Part shown: piece by piece, positions 1 to 9,754 of the stretch
Layout of the letters: the number at the start of each line of letters is the position of its first letter
Position numbering within the stretch: the stretch's first letter is position 1
Assembly (NCBI GenBank): GCA_022315425.1
Contig: JAIUPT010000041.1
Span: 186,001 to 250,000 of the forward strand
Source of the DNA: Pseudevernia furfuracea
Lineage: Eukaryota > Ascomycota > Lecanoromycetes > Lecanorales > Parmeliaceae
Direction: 5' to 3'
Length of the DNA stretch: 64,000 nt
Position numbers and translations under genes: made by a program
The notes under the pieces: model-generated
The model's database searches: none
The model's input: the letters and a program-made list of their open reading frames with translations, nothing else
Told to the model about the DNA's origin: nothing

Positions 1-402
1 ATTCTGTGCAGTTGCTACCGCAGCACCTTATGGTAAGCAATACCGTCTCGTCAAGGGGAGCAAACACCGACTCATCCAAACCTCACCCTAGCTTCTGTCG
101 AGCAACGGAATGTAGAAGCTGAGAATGGGCCCATTGCCTATCCAGACTCCTACAAGCGAGAAATCGACAACAGCCCCATTGCATACCCCGACTCCTACAA
201 GCGGGAGGTCGAAGAGGGCCCCATCGCCTATCCCGACTCCTACAAGCGGGAGGTCGAAGAGGGTCCCATCGCCTATCCCGACTCCTACAAGCGGGAGGTC
301 GAAGAGGGCCCCATCGCCTATCCCGATTCCTACAAGCGGGAGGTCGAAGAGGGCCCCATCGCCTATCCCGACTCTTACAAGCGTGATGTTGAAGAGGTAT
401 GA
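1..402 (+). CDS. Precursor of a dikaritin-type ribosomal cyclic peptide (5'-partial)
   Basis: Secreted peptide precursor; the start lies left of the window. Reading from base 2, the end of a likely signal peptide (small residues, ...CAVATAAP) is followed by an intron at 33-91 (GTAAGC..TAG). The second exon, 92-402, encodes six tandem 15-residue units, each with the invariant PIAYPDSYKR, separated by acidic EVEE-like spacers. KR is the classic Kex2 site, and a Tyr-containing core just before KR in tandem copies is the layout of UstA, PhomA and AprA precursors. Two UstYa-family genes follow within 2.4 kb, which supports the call. The core is probably within PIAYPDSY, perhaps YPDSY; this is inference. 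The reading frame stops at 400-402; a seventh diverged unit follows out of frame. The alternative, a plain repeat protein, is less likely given the neighbours. Confidence 0.85.
127..396 (+). repeat. Six tandem 45-bp core-peptide units
   Basis: Units lie at 127-171, 172-216, 217-261, 262-306, 307-351 and 352-396. All six encode the same ten residues, PIAYPDSYKR. Units 3 to 6 differ in DNA mainly at silent positions (ggc/ggt, gac/gat, tcc/tct, cgg/cgt). The spacer differs in amino acids (EIDN, EVEE, DVEE) while the core does not. Confidence 0.95.
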
Positions 403-476
403 CTCCCTCTTCCAAACGCAATACTGAGGATGGCCTCATTGCTTACACGGATCGTTACAAGCGGGGTGCAAACTGA
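397..476 (+). other. Diverged, frame-shifted seventh precursor unit
   Basis: Right after unit 6 the frame hits TGA at 400. A seventh unit is readable at 429-476 in another frame, with the motif IAYTDRYKR and its own stop at 474-476. Removing 397-428 (GTATGA..GAG, 32 nt) joins the two in frame. That is shorter than usual fungal introns, so this may be either a tiny intron or a decayed last repeat. Confidence 0.6.
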
Positions 477-952
477 GGACATGTCGTCTAGCTTGATAGC
501 TACGAGCATATAAGAGTGCAAGCATGGCTGTTTATTTTTGCTGGGTTGTGATCTTATAAGCTTTTACTTGTGACTTGGTGTGTTGGAACGTGGAGTTCAA
601 GAAGGCCTTTACTCCTACATATAGTAAGAGATACATAAAGCTTGATTTAGAGTCTCTTCAACGAATATCGACCAAATCATCTTTTTCGGGTTCATTTGGT
701 ATCGGTTGAAGCATGTGTAAACAGTATATGTGTATGGCTAGATTTTGATAACAAGATAGATTACAAAACGAATGGAAAAGCTATAGAGGTCCGGAGCCGA
801 TGATAACTTGTCAATGGCTTCCACAAGATTGTCCTCACATCCTTATATACCTGGACGTGAGAACCTAGAATCTTCAAGCTTAATCATTTGAGCCTTACGC
901 AAATATTCTCGAAGACCCTTCATTGCTTACGCTCTACCTATTTCATCAAGCA
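403..952. other. Intergenic: 3' flank of precursor and UstYa promoter
   Basis: Apart from the diverged seventh unit at its start, no coding signal is seen. The region is AT-rich and has TATA-like stretches near 596-640 and 843-850. It likely holds the precursor 3' end and the promoter of the next gene. Confidence 0.5.
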
Positions 953-1967
953 ATGCTATCAACAAAGGATTCAGCAGCTTCAACTCTGGATCACGAAGAT
1001 GCTCCATTTTTAGCGCCGAAAGAGCCATCAGCAGTACTATCAGAGCACGATTCAAAAATAAGTCATAAATCGAGGAAACCCGTTTTGCTACGTCGCATGA
1101 TAACCCGTCCCTTCATTATGCACAGTATGATCATAATCATCTACACAATGATCCTTCTCTTCTCACTACGCTCTCAAACATGTGCAGACTTACTACCATC
1201 ATGTAAAGTCTTCTCCATTCTTTCCTGCAGTTCACATTACTGATCACTCACCATCAGCTTCCATCGAACACCTGAATCGGCAATATACCACAACCCTCTT
1301 CCGTAACCTAGCAGGCAGCCCCTACGCCGGTCCTCCCTCGGACGAGATAGACACTGCATGGGAGACGCTTCTTGCACCAATGCATCTGCGTGTCACGGGA
1401 AAAGAACTAGAACAGGATAACCAAGTTTCTGTGCGGTTACCTGAGGGAGGCGGGTATTTGGGATGGATGGGGGTTTTTCATGAGCTACATTGCGTCGTAC
1501 GTTACGTTCTTCTCGTCGTAGCTTCGAAAGAGAATTAATGAGACATCTTGGGTTCAGGAAATGCTACGAAAGTGGAATTACAGGGATTATTACCACCCCA
1601 ACCTCACCACCAAGGAAGAGGAGCACATGGTATCGCACGTCGGTACGGTCTTCATCTACTTGTTTGTCTTCTTTCCAAAGCTTCCTAAGTATGAGTATTC
1701 CAAATTCCTCCTCTGACATCTGTTCGTCGAACTCTAGATCACTGCATCGATATCCTCCGGCAAACTGCCCTCTGTCACGCCGACGCCTCCCTCACCACAT
1801 TCGTCTGGCACCCAGCGAAACAACGTCCCATGTTCAACGCCAGCGAATCCATGCACAAATGCATCGACTGGTCGAAGTTGATGGCCTCGATCGCAGATCG
1901 CGTCGTTAGTGAAAAGGAAATATTACGGCTTGAAAACCCGCTGATGCAACCCAAACACGACTTCTAG
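953..1967 (+). CDS. UstYa-family (DUF3328) oxidative cyclase, first copy
   Basis: A member of the UstYa family, membrane-anchored proteins that catalyse oxidative cross-links on dikaritin cores. Model: join(953..1181,1231..1496,1558..1642,1738..1967), 269 aa. A single membrane segment lies at about residues 53-72. The family signature of two HxxHC motifs is complete: HELHC at 160-164 and HVDHC at 192-196, separated by a family-like linker with WNYRDYY. The upstream segment SPYAGPPSDEIDTAWE is also typical. The HELHC motif sits at an exon end, with the intron at 1497-1557 (GTACGT..CAG). The first intron is least certain: donors at 1182 (49 nt) and 1203 (28 nt) both keep frame, and I prefer 1182. 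The start is ATG 953. It ends 10 bp before the stop of the convergent second copy. Substrate is inferred to be the adjacent precursor. Confidence 0.88.
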
Positions 1968-1977
1968 ACCCAAATCC

Positions 1978-2800
1978 TCAACCCTCAACTATCCTTTGCG
2001 TACTATTCCTTTCCTCGCTCTTCTCTCGCTCCTCCTGATCAAAAGTCTGCCACTCCGTCGTCCAAGCCATCAACCCCTCCCAATCCCTACACAAATGCCT
2101 GGTTCCAAATCCCGTCACGCCGCCTACTTTCTCATTCTTCACCTCGATCGTCGTGTCAGGCTGGCACATCAGGCTCTGGCGTATGAGATCGATGCAATGA
2201 GCGATGTGGCGGGGTGAAGACATCATGGGCATTCCGGTTTCGTTGATCTGCTGACCCGCGATGGCGGCGGCGTGGAGGGCATAGTAGCCTTTTCGTATGC
2301 CGTCCTAGGGAAAAGGGGAGATGTTAGAACTTTCGACGACGAGTAGAGAGGTTGGGAAAAGGGGGAGGTACCAGGCAGTGTAGTTGGTGGAATACGGAGA
2401 AGGCGGAACGTTGGGGTGCAAGGGCTGGGTGCTGAAAGAATCCTCCTTGCTCTGGGAAAAGACGTGACCAGGCCACGTTGGAGGCGTCTGATGGAGCGGA
2501 GCCGAATATAGGGGCATACTCAAAAACTCTGGAGTAGGTATATACTAGAAATAGCAATGGTAATTTAGCCTACCAGTACCGCTGTCGGATGGATCATACA
2601 GGGAAGGCAACCGTACGGTTCAGTGTTCTATGTAGGTTTGTCCTGAACGATAGTCTTCCAGCTATGAAGCTCGTTGTCATGAGGGTTAAGACGACAACAG
2701 TCTTAAGGAGGAACCCCAGAGTACAGTACTGGCTCTTCTCTCGACCACTTACCTGAAGAGCAGAATACCTATAATTACTTCCAGCAACGAAAGGAAGCAT
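1978..2800 (-). CDS. UstYa-family (DUF3328) oxidative cyclase, second copy
   Basis: Second UstYa-like oxidase, convergent with the first. Model: complement(join(1978..2304,2372..2544,2617..2800)), 227 aa. The N-terminal membrane segment is near residues 29-48. HQLHC lies at about 114-118 and HIAHC at about 152-156, with a GYYALHAAA-like stretch between them as in the family. The intron at 2305-2371 (GTACCT..CTAG) restores the conserved segment after HQLHC. The upstream intron (2545-2616, GTACGG..CTAG) is frame-consistent but less certain. Two different UstYa proteins beside one precursor is the arrangement in the ustiloxin cluster (UstYa and UstYb), where both are needed for cyclisation. Acting on the same core here is inference. 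Confidence 0.85.
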
Positions 2801-3403
2801 GATGTTCGGAATGGCGTGGTAGACTGATTCAAGGACAAAATCGAAAGCTATCTTCGCCGTTGCGGCAGTCTTGTTCTACTGCCCGGCTCGACCCATTGCG
2901 AGAGCGTATGGAACTCGTAATGTTCGGAGGATCCGCGATACCAAGATATGTACCATGCACGTCAGCATGCAAGTCGGGTAAAGTGGGGGGGTAGAAAGCA
3001 GCTGCAGAGTGCAGCAGCGCCGGAACCAAGCATCTCAACAGGCGGTCCAATCAACTTAGATCGATTGCAGCGAAGTGTATGCGTGCTGCGCCCACGAAAA
3101 GTTCGGAGGAAATGCGGAGAGGGGCTACATTCCCAGCGTGCATGGCTTTTTAGCCCCACAATCTTACACCTGGAAGATGTAATATTTACACCATGTGTAA
3201 TCTTAGCTTGTCTCACTAAAGCATCGATAGCAGTCAAGGACTCAAGGTTCCCCAGGCTGTCATATGTACACCTCGTTATTGTGACAACTGCCTTATAAAT
3301 AAAGGCAAAATGCTCTAGCGTCACTGCCGTGTCGCAAATATTCTTCTTGGGCTTCCAGGTCTCAATCATCTCTGTCTGCGATCCCATCGATTGTGACGTT
3401 CTG
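2801..3403. promoter_or_regulatory. Divergent promoter between the second UstYa gene and the P450
   Basis: Six hundred bases separate two divergent ATGs (2800 minus, 3404 plus). Short open frames occur on both strands but overlap, lack family features and are not called. The arrangement would allow shared control of oxidase and P450; no specific site is recognised. Confidence 0.5.
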
Positions 3404-4948
3404 ATGGTCTCCGTCTACGATGAGCTGGGCTGGCGTTATTGTGTACTTTTTTTCCTTGCTTTCATTTCTTCTATAGGTCTTCTTCGTCGTACTGTTCTCG
3501 CCATTCAACGTTCCAGGATCATGCGCAAACACAATTGCAAGTCTCCGCCAGCTGTCCCTCAGCGCGACCCTTTCTTTGGTCTCGACATCGTGTTTGAAGT
3601 GCTCTTATCGATGGCAAACCGTAAACGAAATGCGTCGTTCGAGCAGCTCTTCAAGAAATATGGTAGCACCTTTCAATCCCGCGTTTACAATACCCAAAAG
3701 ATCTTCACAATTGAACCAAAGAATCTGCAAGCTGTGTTCGCGACGGACTTTGACAGCTGGGGTGTGGAACCTGTTCGGCTCTTCTTCTTCGAACCTTTCG
3801 TCGGCAGAGGAGTAATGACAACCGATGGGCCATTATGGCAACACTCACGAGATCTCATTAGGCCTACGTTTTCTCGTGTCCAATTAACAAACCTTTCAGC
3901 TTACAACGTCCACGTTGATCGGTTGCTCGATTTAATTCCATCAGATGGAGCGATTGTGGACCTCAAGCCGCTGTTCGACAAGCTAGCTCTTGATTCATCT
4001 ACGGAGCTTCTTTTCGGAACCTCTACCGCCTCGTTGACCCCTAACACGAGTATCGACGCTAAAGCATTTCTTCAAGCGTATAATTACGGGCAGTCGGGTG
4101 TTGGAAGAAGAATGCAGCTATTGCCTTGGAATTTCCTGACACGTGACCAGCAATTCTGGCGCTCGTGCGCGATAGCTCGTGCCTTTGTTACCAACTGCGT
4201 CCAAGAGAATGTTGAGCAATACTCGAAGCGTCCCTCTCCCAAGGGGAAGTCCGTCACATCCAAACTAGTCCTCGCACAAGAGTTGCTAGCAACGACGAGA
4301 GACGTTACTGACATTACAAATCAACTTCTGAATGTCTTCCTCCCAGCTCATGATGCAACAGCAGTCGCCTTGACAAACATTTTCTTCCACCTCGCTCGCC
4401 ACCCAGAAATATACGCGAAACTTAGCCACGAAGTCACGACAAGGACAAGCAAAGACTCAGATAATGAGTGGACATTCGAGCGCCTCAAAAGCTGTCGATA
4501 CCTGCAAAACGTAATGAGAGAGACGTTCCGTCTCAACCCTTCCATCGGACAAATGAACCGCGCCGCCTTGCGCGACACTATACTGCCCACAGGCGGGGGC
4601 CCTGACGGCACATCTCCCATTTTCGTCCAGAAGGGTACTGTATTGACGACAAGCTTCTACGCTCTGCATCGGCTGCCGTTCTATTTCGGAGCAGATGCCA
4701 ACGAATGGCGACCGGAGCGGTGGAACGATCTTAAGGCCGAGCACTGGAGTTATCTCCCCTTTGGAGGCGGGCCACGCATCTGTATCGGACAGCAGCTTGC
4801 GTTGACTGAGGTTGGTTATGCGGTTGTGAAGATCGTAGCGCGATTTCCGCGGATAGAGAGGGCGGATCCCGTATTTGAATTCGTGGAAGATTGGAAGATC
4901 ACTACTGTTAGTGCGAACGGGGCGAAAGTGAGGCTATTCAAAGACTGA
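3404..4948 (+). CDS. Cytochrome P450, CYP52-clan-like
   Basis: Membrane-bound monooxygenase of 514 aa in one exon. I chose ATG 3404 because the open frame upstream has no ATG and this start places the anchor helix (CVLFFLAFISSIGLL) at the N-terminus. Heme-binding loop FGGGPRICIG with Cys460, ExxR at Glu373, and PERW are all present. Segments such as GVMTTDGPLWQHSRDLIRPTF match fungal alkane/fatty-acid hydroxylases (CYP52 clan). The I-helix reads AHDATA at about 315-320, so the usual Thr after the acidic residue is Ala318. Located between the UstYa pair and a methyltransferase, it is probably a tailoring enzyme of the peptide; a role in unrelated lipid oxidation remains possible. Confidence 0.9.
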   Translation: MVSVYDELGWRYCVLFFLAFISSIGLLRRTVLAIQRSRIMRKHNCKSPPAVPQRDPFFGLDIVFEVLLSMANRKRNASFEQLFKKYGSTFQSRVYNTQKIFTIEPKNLQAVFATDFDSWGVEPVRLFFFEPFVGRGVMTTDGPLWQHSRDLIRPTFSRVQLTNLSAYNVHVDRLLDLIPSDGAIVDLKPLFDKLALDSSTELLFGTSTASLTPNTSIDAKAFLQAYNYGQSGVGRRMQLLPWNFLTRDQQFWRSCAIARAFVTNCVQENVEQYSKRPSPKGKSVTSKLVLAQELLATTRDVTDITNQLLNVFLPAHDATAVALTNIFFHLARHPEIYAKLSHEVTTRTSKDSDNEWTFERLKSCRYLQNVMRETFRLNPSIGQMNRAALRDTILPTGGGPDGTSPIFVQKGTVLTTSFYALHRLPFYFGADANEWRPERWNDLKAEHWSYLPFGGGPRICIGQQLALTEVGYAVVKIVARFPRIERADPVFEFVEDWKITTVSANGAKVRLFKD

Positions 4949-5461
4949 AGGCCTGAAATATCTTCGACCACAGAAGTCGAGTATAAAGTGTCTCGTACCG
5001 CGTTATGCTCGATTGGATTTCATTGCGAAGTTGATGTAGGCAGCGACTTTGTGCAGATGATAGCAATGTTCGGTGCGCTGGTGGCGTACTGATTGCGATC
5101 CCTCCTACCTGCATCTGAACATGGGATAATCCTAGTTGTCAAGTGGAAGCCTAATGCACTAGACAATCGCTTGCAATTGGCCAACATTACCTTCTACACA
5201 AGCCAAAAAGAGGCCCGACGCTCCCAGCCGTAGAGATACGATTGTACGAGTAGATCAGCATGCAACCTCGCAACCAATGCGATCATAGGATGCGAGTCTT
5301 CGTGTGGGGGGTAATTAGCGTGCGTAGAAGACTTTAGAATAAGTACTTGGCGATCCTTGATTTAAGGTATCCGCTGCGCTCAGGGATGCGAAAAACGACC
5401 ATTCATAGTCATAGAGCCAAATTAGTATACCGCAGATTCTCACTCCCATTGATATGCCATC
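4949..5461. other. Intergenic between P450 and methyltransferase
   Basis: No coding signal. Probably the P450 3' end plus the promoter of the methyltransferase. Confidence 0.5.
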
Positions 5462-6959
5462 ATGACTTCGAGTAGAACATCTGAGCTCGTGTCAATCATC
5501 GCATCGAACACAGTCAAGATAGAAGAATACCTAGGCAAAAGAGGCCTGCCGGACTTGTCATTCGATGCAAGACCGGATGTCCAGCTGCATCAGCACAACG
5601 AGATTGCTTTTCAACAGCAAGCCGTTCTCAATGCCACAGATGAGCTCCATGCTTTGATGCTTGGGCCGAAGGGGATCTTGATGTCTCAACCAGTCAGTGC
5701 AGCCGCCCACACGTCCTCGAATGTGTACGGCTTCATACTTGCGCTGATCTATGGCGATTTTTGACAGATTAGTTATTGGATGGCCATGCAAGCAGTCTAC
5801 CGATTTGCTTTGGCGACATCGTTTCCGGCAGGCATGGAAGAGGTGACATATGCAGAGCTTGCTACAGTGACGGGCCTGCCAGAAAGTTACATCCAAAGGT
5901 TTCTCCGCTGCGCGATGACATTTCACATTTTCCAAGAACCTCGCAAAGGAGTAGTTGCCCATACGGCAGCGTCAAAGTTGCTTGCGGATGACCAGTTGAT
6001 GAGAGAATGGATTGGTATGGTTTCTGAGGAGATATGGCCTGCAGCTTCCAAGGTAAGGCCGTGGGCCCAAAATCTCTGCTTGAAGGGTAGATACTGACTA
6101 CACAGAGAAGGCAGTTGAAGCTTTGAAGAAGTGGCCGGGATCTGAAGAGCCAAATCATTCAGTAAGTCACACGATCCTCTTCTCCAACCATCGACTGAAA
6201 GCATAATAGGGGTACAATATCGCACATCAAACAGAAGCCAGCATATTCGAAGAAGTTTCCAAAACCGTTGACCGTGAGAAGCGATACGCATCCGCCATGA
6301 CTTTGATGTCGACTGGGCCAGGTCTTGAGGCCTCACATATACTGGACGGTTTTGACTGGACTTCTATTGGCAAAGGTAGTGTAGTCGATGTAGGAGGCTC
6401 GCACGGCTCCTTAAGCATTGCCATTGCCCAGAAACATCCAAATGTAAGTTTCGTGGTCCAGGATCAGGCAGCAGTTGCAAGGGAGGGGCGCGCAAAACTG
6501 CCTCCACAACTCGCGAATCGCGTGAGTTTTATGGCCCATGATTTCTTCAACGAGCAGCCTATACTGGACGCGGATGTCTACTTGCTGCGGTGGATCCTCC
6601 ATGATTGGTCAGATAAGTATGCAGTTCGTATCTTGCGAGCGCTCAAACCAGCTCTAAAGCATGGCGCCAAGATCATCATCATGGAGTATGTACTGCCAGA
6701 GCCAGGAAGCATTTCAGCTTATCAAGAAAGAGGACTGCGGTAGGAGTCTCTCCTCGGAAGGAGTCGCTGGCTTTGCTGACACTCGTGATGTAGCTCTTTC
6801 GACCTCTCGATAGGGGCGATCCATAATGCGAAAGAACGAGACATTGACGGCTGGCGTCAACTGCTTGAAGACGCTGATACTGGATTTGAGTTGACGGCGG
6901 TTGATCGTCCTGAAAAATCAAGGCTGAGCATCATCTTGGTTGCCTGGAGACCACTGTAA
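5462..6959 (+). CDS. SAM-dependent O-methyltransferase, fungal secondary-metabolism type
   Basis: Class I methyltransferase of the plant/fungal OMT family, 421 aa. Model: join(5462..5692,5768..6052,6108..6161,6210..6739,6794..6959); each intron has GT..AG ends and all keep frame. The N-terminal half is the winged-helix dimerisation domain (ELATVTGLPESYIQRFLRCA). The SAM motif DVGGSHG lies near residue 250, and the catalytic base is likely His321 in ILHDWSD. Length is normal for the family. It is intact and sits in the cluster, so Tyr hydroxyls of the cyclic peptide are plausible acceptors; the substrate cannot be read from sequence. Confidence 0.9.
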
Positions 6960-7613
6960 AATGAGACGATCTCTGGTGTTCAGCAAAGTATGACTACTGA
7001 GCTTATGTCATGGCGTGTATCGAGTCTATACGACATGTAAGATACCTTATAGACTTGGCAGGTACGTCAGTCACTCACAAGCTTCTATGAGCCAATTTCG
7101 TTTATGCACCTTGTGAGCCTGTCAACCTAAGAGCAGCACCCAAAGGCTCGCCTAGGGTGGGCTGGGCGCAAATCTTGTCTGAGCCGCCAAGATACAGGTA
7201 ATCGCTATATTCAGGACGAGTACTTAGGTAGCCCAATTGCATGCCAGAGTCTGTTACTGCCGTGTTGCTTGTGTCACTATTCACAGCGTCTCCAAGACCA
7301 TGTGCTATCGCCACCCAAGCGATCGTCCCATCAATTCTATATAATCCAGAAATGGGGCGCAAGACTTGCCCTTCCTCCTCGATGCATTTCTTGATTACTC
7401 GTACTATCGGTAGATCCCGTTTCAGTATCCACTGAGGTGTAGAAACAGGTCCAGACAACATCTCCCCCTTTTCTCTATCCTTAGACTTTGCATGCTCTTC
7501 GCGAACCGTCGTGACGTCCACATAGTTTCAGACGTTAGCAAGCGCGCTTTGATTCGAGTTCCAGTCATATGCACCTCTTTCATGCTCCAATAATACTGGG
7601 CTTGCAACAAGCC
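6960..7613. other. Intergenic, with one weak minus-strand open frame
   Basis: A minus-strand frame spans 7102-7521 but its first codon is GTG and I recognise no domain in it. It may be chance or a remnant. No other signal seen. Confidence 0.4.
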
Positions 7614-9067
7614 ATGTCTGCCACAATACCTCCGGCTCAACTAAAGTGCTATGAGGACCATGCGAGCGACAACCAGCAACCTAATCTTATCGCAACGATC
7701 GTGCTAGGTCTTGGACTTGCATGCATCGCCGTAATTCTAAGGTTTCTCGCCCGATGGCACACTCGAGCCGGCCATGATTGGGACGATTGGCTCATAGCTT
7801 TGGCTTTGGTATGAGTAGTCCGCACCATGGAGGGCAAATGAACCACACTAACGTGCTGACAGCTCCCATGTGCTGGATTATCGACTACCACTGGCTTAGG
7901 AATACCTTTTGGGAGAAGGCAAACATATAATCTTCGTAAATAATCCGGCAGATTTTGTCAAGGTACGTCTCAGAAGTCAAGGTCAATGCAGGGCTGACCA
8001 TCAGCGTTTAAAGATCTATGTTGCTGAGATCGTCGTGTATAGTTTGCCTGTCATTTATGTCTAGCTCTCAATACTTTTCCTACACCATCGTATCTTCCCC
8101 TCAAAGGAACTCGTCCTTGCCGCCGTTGCAGTTGCAGCTCTAGTCATTACCTATAACGTCGCGCTAGTGATCTTGGCTTTCGTGCAGTGCATCCCACTTT
8201 CGACCTTTTGGACAGGGAATCCCAAAGGAAAATGCGCGCCAATGCAGCCTGCTTTCATCACTCTTGGGTAAGTCCTATGAGTATCTTATGATCATCTTGC
8301 TGACAATTTATAGCGTGATGAATGTTGTCACCAACATCATGATTCTTCGTCTTCCAATTCAGTTCGTGTTACGCCTTCGGATGAAGACAACACGTAAGCT
8401 TCAAGTACTAGGCGCTTTTGGTCTTGGTGGCATGTAAGGCTCTGACAGCCCCTACAGATTCTGTACCGGTCCCTCTGATGTTCGCCAGCGTTTGTGTCTT
8501 CGGTATTGTGCGGTGCTGTTATGTTGGCAAGGCTTCCTCGACAGATGAAAGCTGTGAGCAACACCTCCTCGTAACGAGTTCTTATCTAAGTACTCTGGCA
8601 GCCTAGGGACGGCCACCCCAGGCGCGATATGGTCTCAGGTGGAAATATCTGTCGGCATCATTAGCGCCTGCCTCCCAATCTATCGACCATTATTCGCGCG
8701 GAGACACCCCAAGTCCTACTCTGGCTATTCCGACATTGGCAACAAGCCCCACAAAGGCTCCCACAGCATACCTCTCACAATTTGCAACAGTGGCAGGGCT
8801 AAACAATTAACGAGGATTTTCATCGATAATAGGGAGTATGACATCGAGGAACGGCCATTCGTAAGGTTGCCCGGTGCGCCGACTGCTGCGCACCAAGCTG
8901 TTCAAAGGCCGGCAGCTCAGGATGATAACAGCCTAGAACAACATCACAGGTGCACTGCAAATGCCATGGCAGACTTGAGTTGCTGTTCGAGAAAAGATGG
9001 AAAATATCCGCTGCGCAATTTGTATAACCTCAGTTCTTTCACCCTCTCTAGTACAATCAATACTTAG
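7614..9067 (+). pseudogene. Decayed PTH11-like seven-helix membrane protein (rhodopsin-like domain)
   Basis: Fungal PTH11/SAT-type integral membrane family (Rhodopsin_dom). Recognisable pieces in order: HDWDDWLIALAL near 7770-7808, GEGKHIIFVNNPADFVK near 7910-7970, LKIYVAEIVVYSLPVIYV near 8007-8061, a long middle with CIPLSTFW, GVMNVVTNIMIL near 8315-8345, and VGIISACLPIYRPLFA near 8648-8700. Two defects stand out. TAG at 8062-8064 falls where the family has Lys in a conserved segment. Between the second helix and GEGKH the frame changes near 7890-7900, unless the intron is extended to 7899, which would remove part of a helix. Normal introns elsewhere (for example 8270-8312) show this was once a real gene. 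ATG 7569 is an alternative start. A sequencing error is possible. Confidence 0.65.
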
Positions 9068-9754
9068 TCGATACTTAATATTCTGACCGCATGAGAATTG
9101 CAATAATCGAAATATTAATTCTTACACACAACTTCTCTTATTATATATCGTGTTCTTGGAAATAGTGGCAATCAGCCCTAATTACTCTATACTACTAGCG
9201 GCTTGGCACGGTACATACTTGATGGGCTTCACACTCTATGTATTCTACCTCCTTAGAGCATTATTCTAGTCGGCCTGTGGTCTGTTGTTCAATACATGTT
9301 CATGAAAGTGTAAATTTATGTAGGTGCATGCATCAACGTCATATAGGTGTATTGAATAAGACAACTAGATAGAGTAAGGTACTGGAAGGGCAGGCCATCT
9401 GCCAAGACACGCTAAGCCTAGAAGGGGTAGTGCGACAACAAAGGAATAAAGTCCTAGACAAGCCCTAACCCTAGAGTACTTTCGGAAGACTGCCCCCCAA
9501 TTTTTGTAAGCCGTGCGTTATCCGAGATCTTGGCGAGGAGTCTTGGCGTCCAGCACTTTGCGTGCCAACCTCCGTATGCAAGCTATTTTTAATAAGAACT
9601 GGTGAACTGTGCTTTAAGCCAGGCCGAGGGTCTTTCATTGGTACTGCGTACATACCCACCCTCTTTCTGACCAGCAGCAGTGTTCATCGTTTGCCCGTCA
9701 CGGCCGCACCTGACAGAAAGTGAAGCAAATCAGGACCCTTCACATCCCACCAAG
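9068..9754. other. Intergenic at cluster edge
   Basis: AT-rich to about 9400. No coding signal seen; this is the boundary between the accessory cluster and conserved genes. Confidence 0.5.

Noticed and set aside
83..439. 118-codon minus-strand frame across the first repeat, and a plus-strand frame from 125
   Set aside because: Both are out-of-frame shadows of the precursor repeat; a 45-bp unit keeps all frames open. Only the frame giving PIAYPDSYKR has a signal-peptide end, KR sites and a fitting intron.
2829..3387. Overlapping frames on both strands between the second UstYa gene and the P450
   Set aside because: No domain, no ATG with good context, and they lie in a divergent promoter.
7102..7521. 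Minus-strand frame of 139 codons
   Set aside because: Starts with GTG, no recognisable family; kept only as a note in the intergenic entry.
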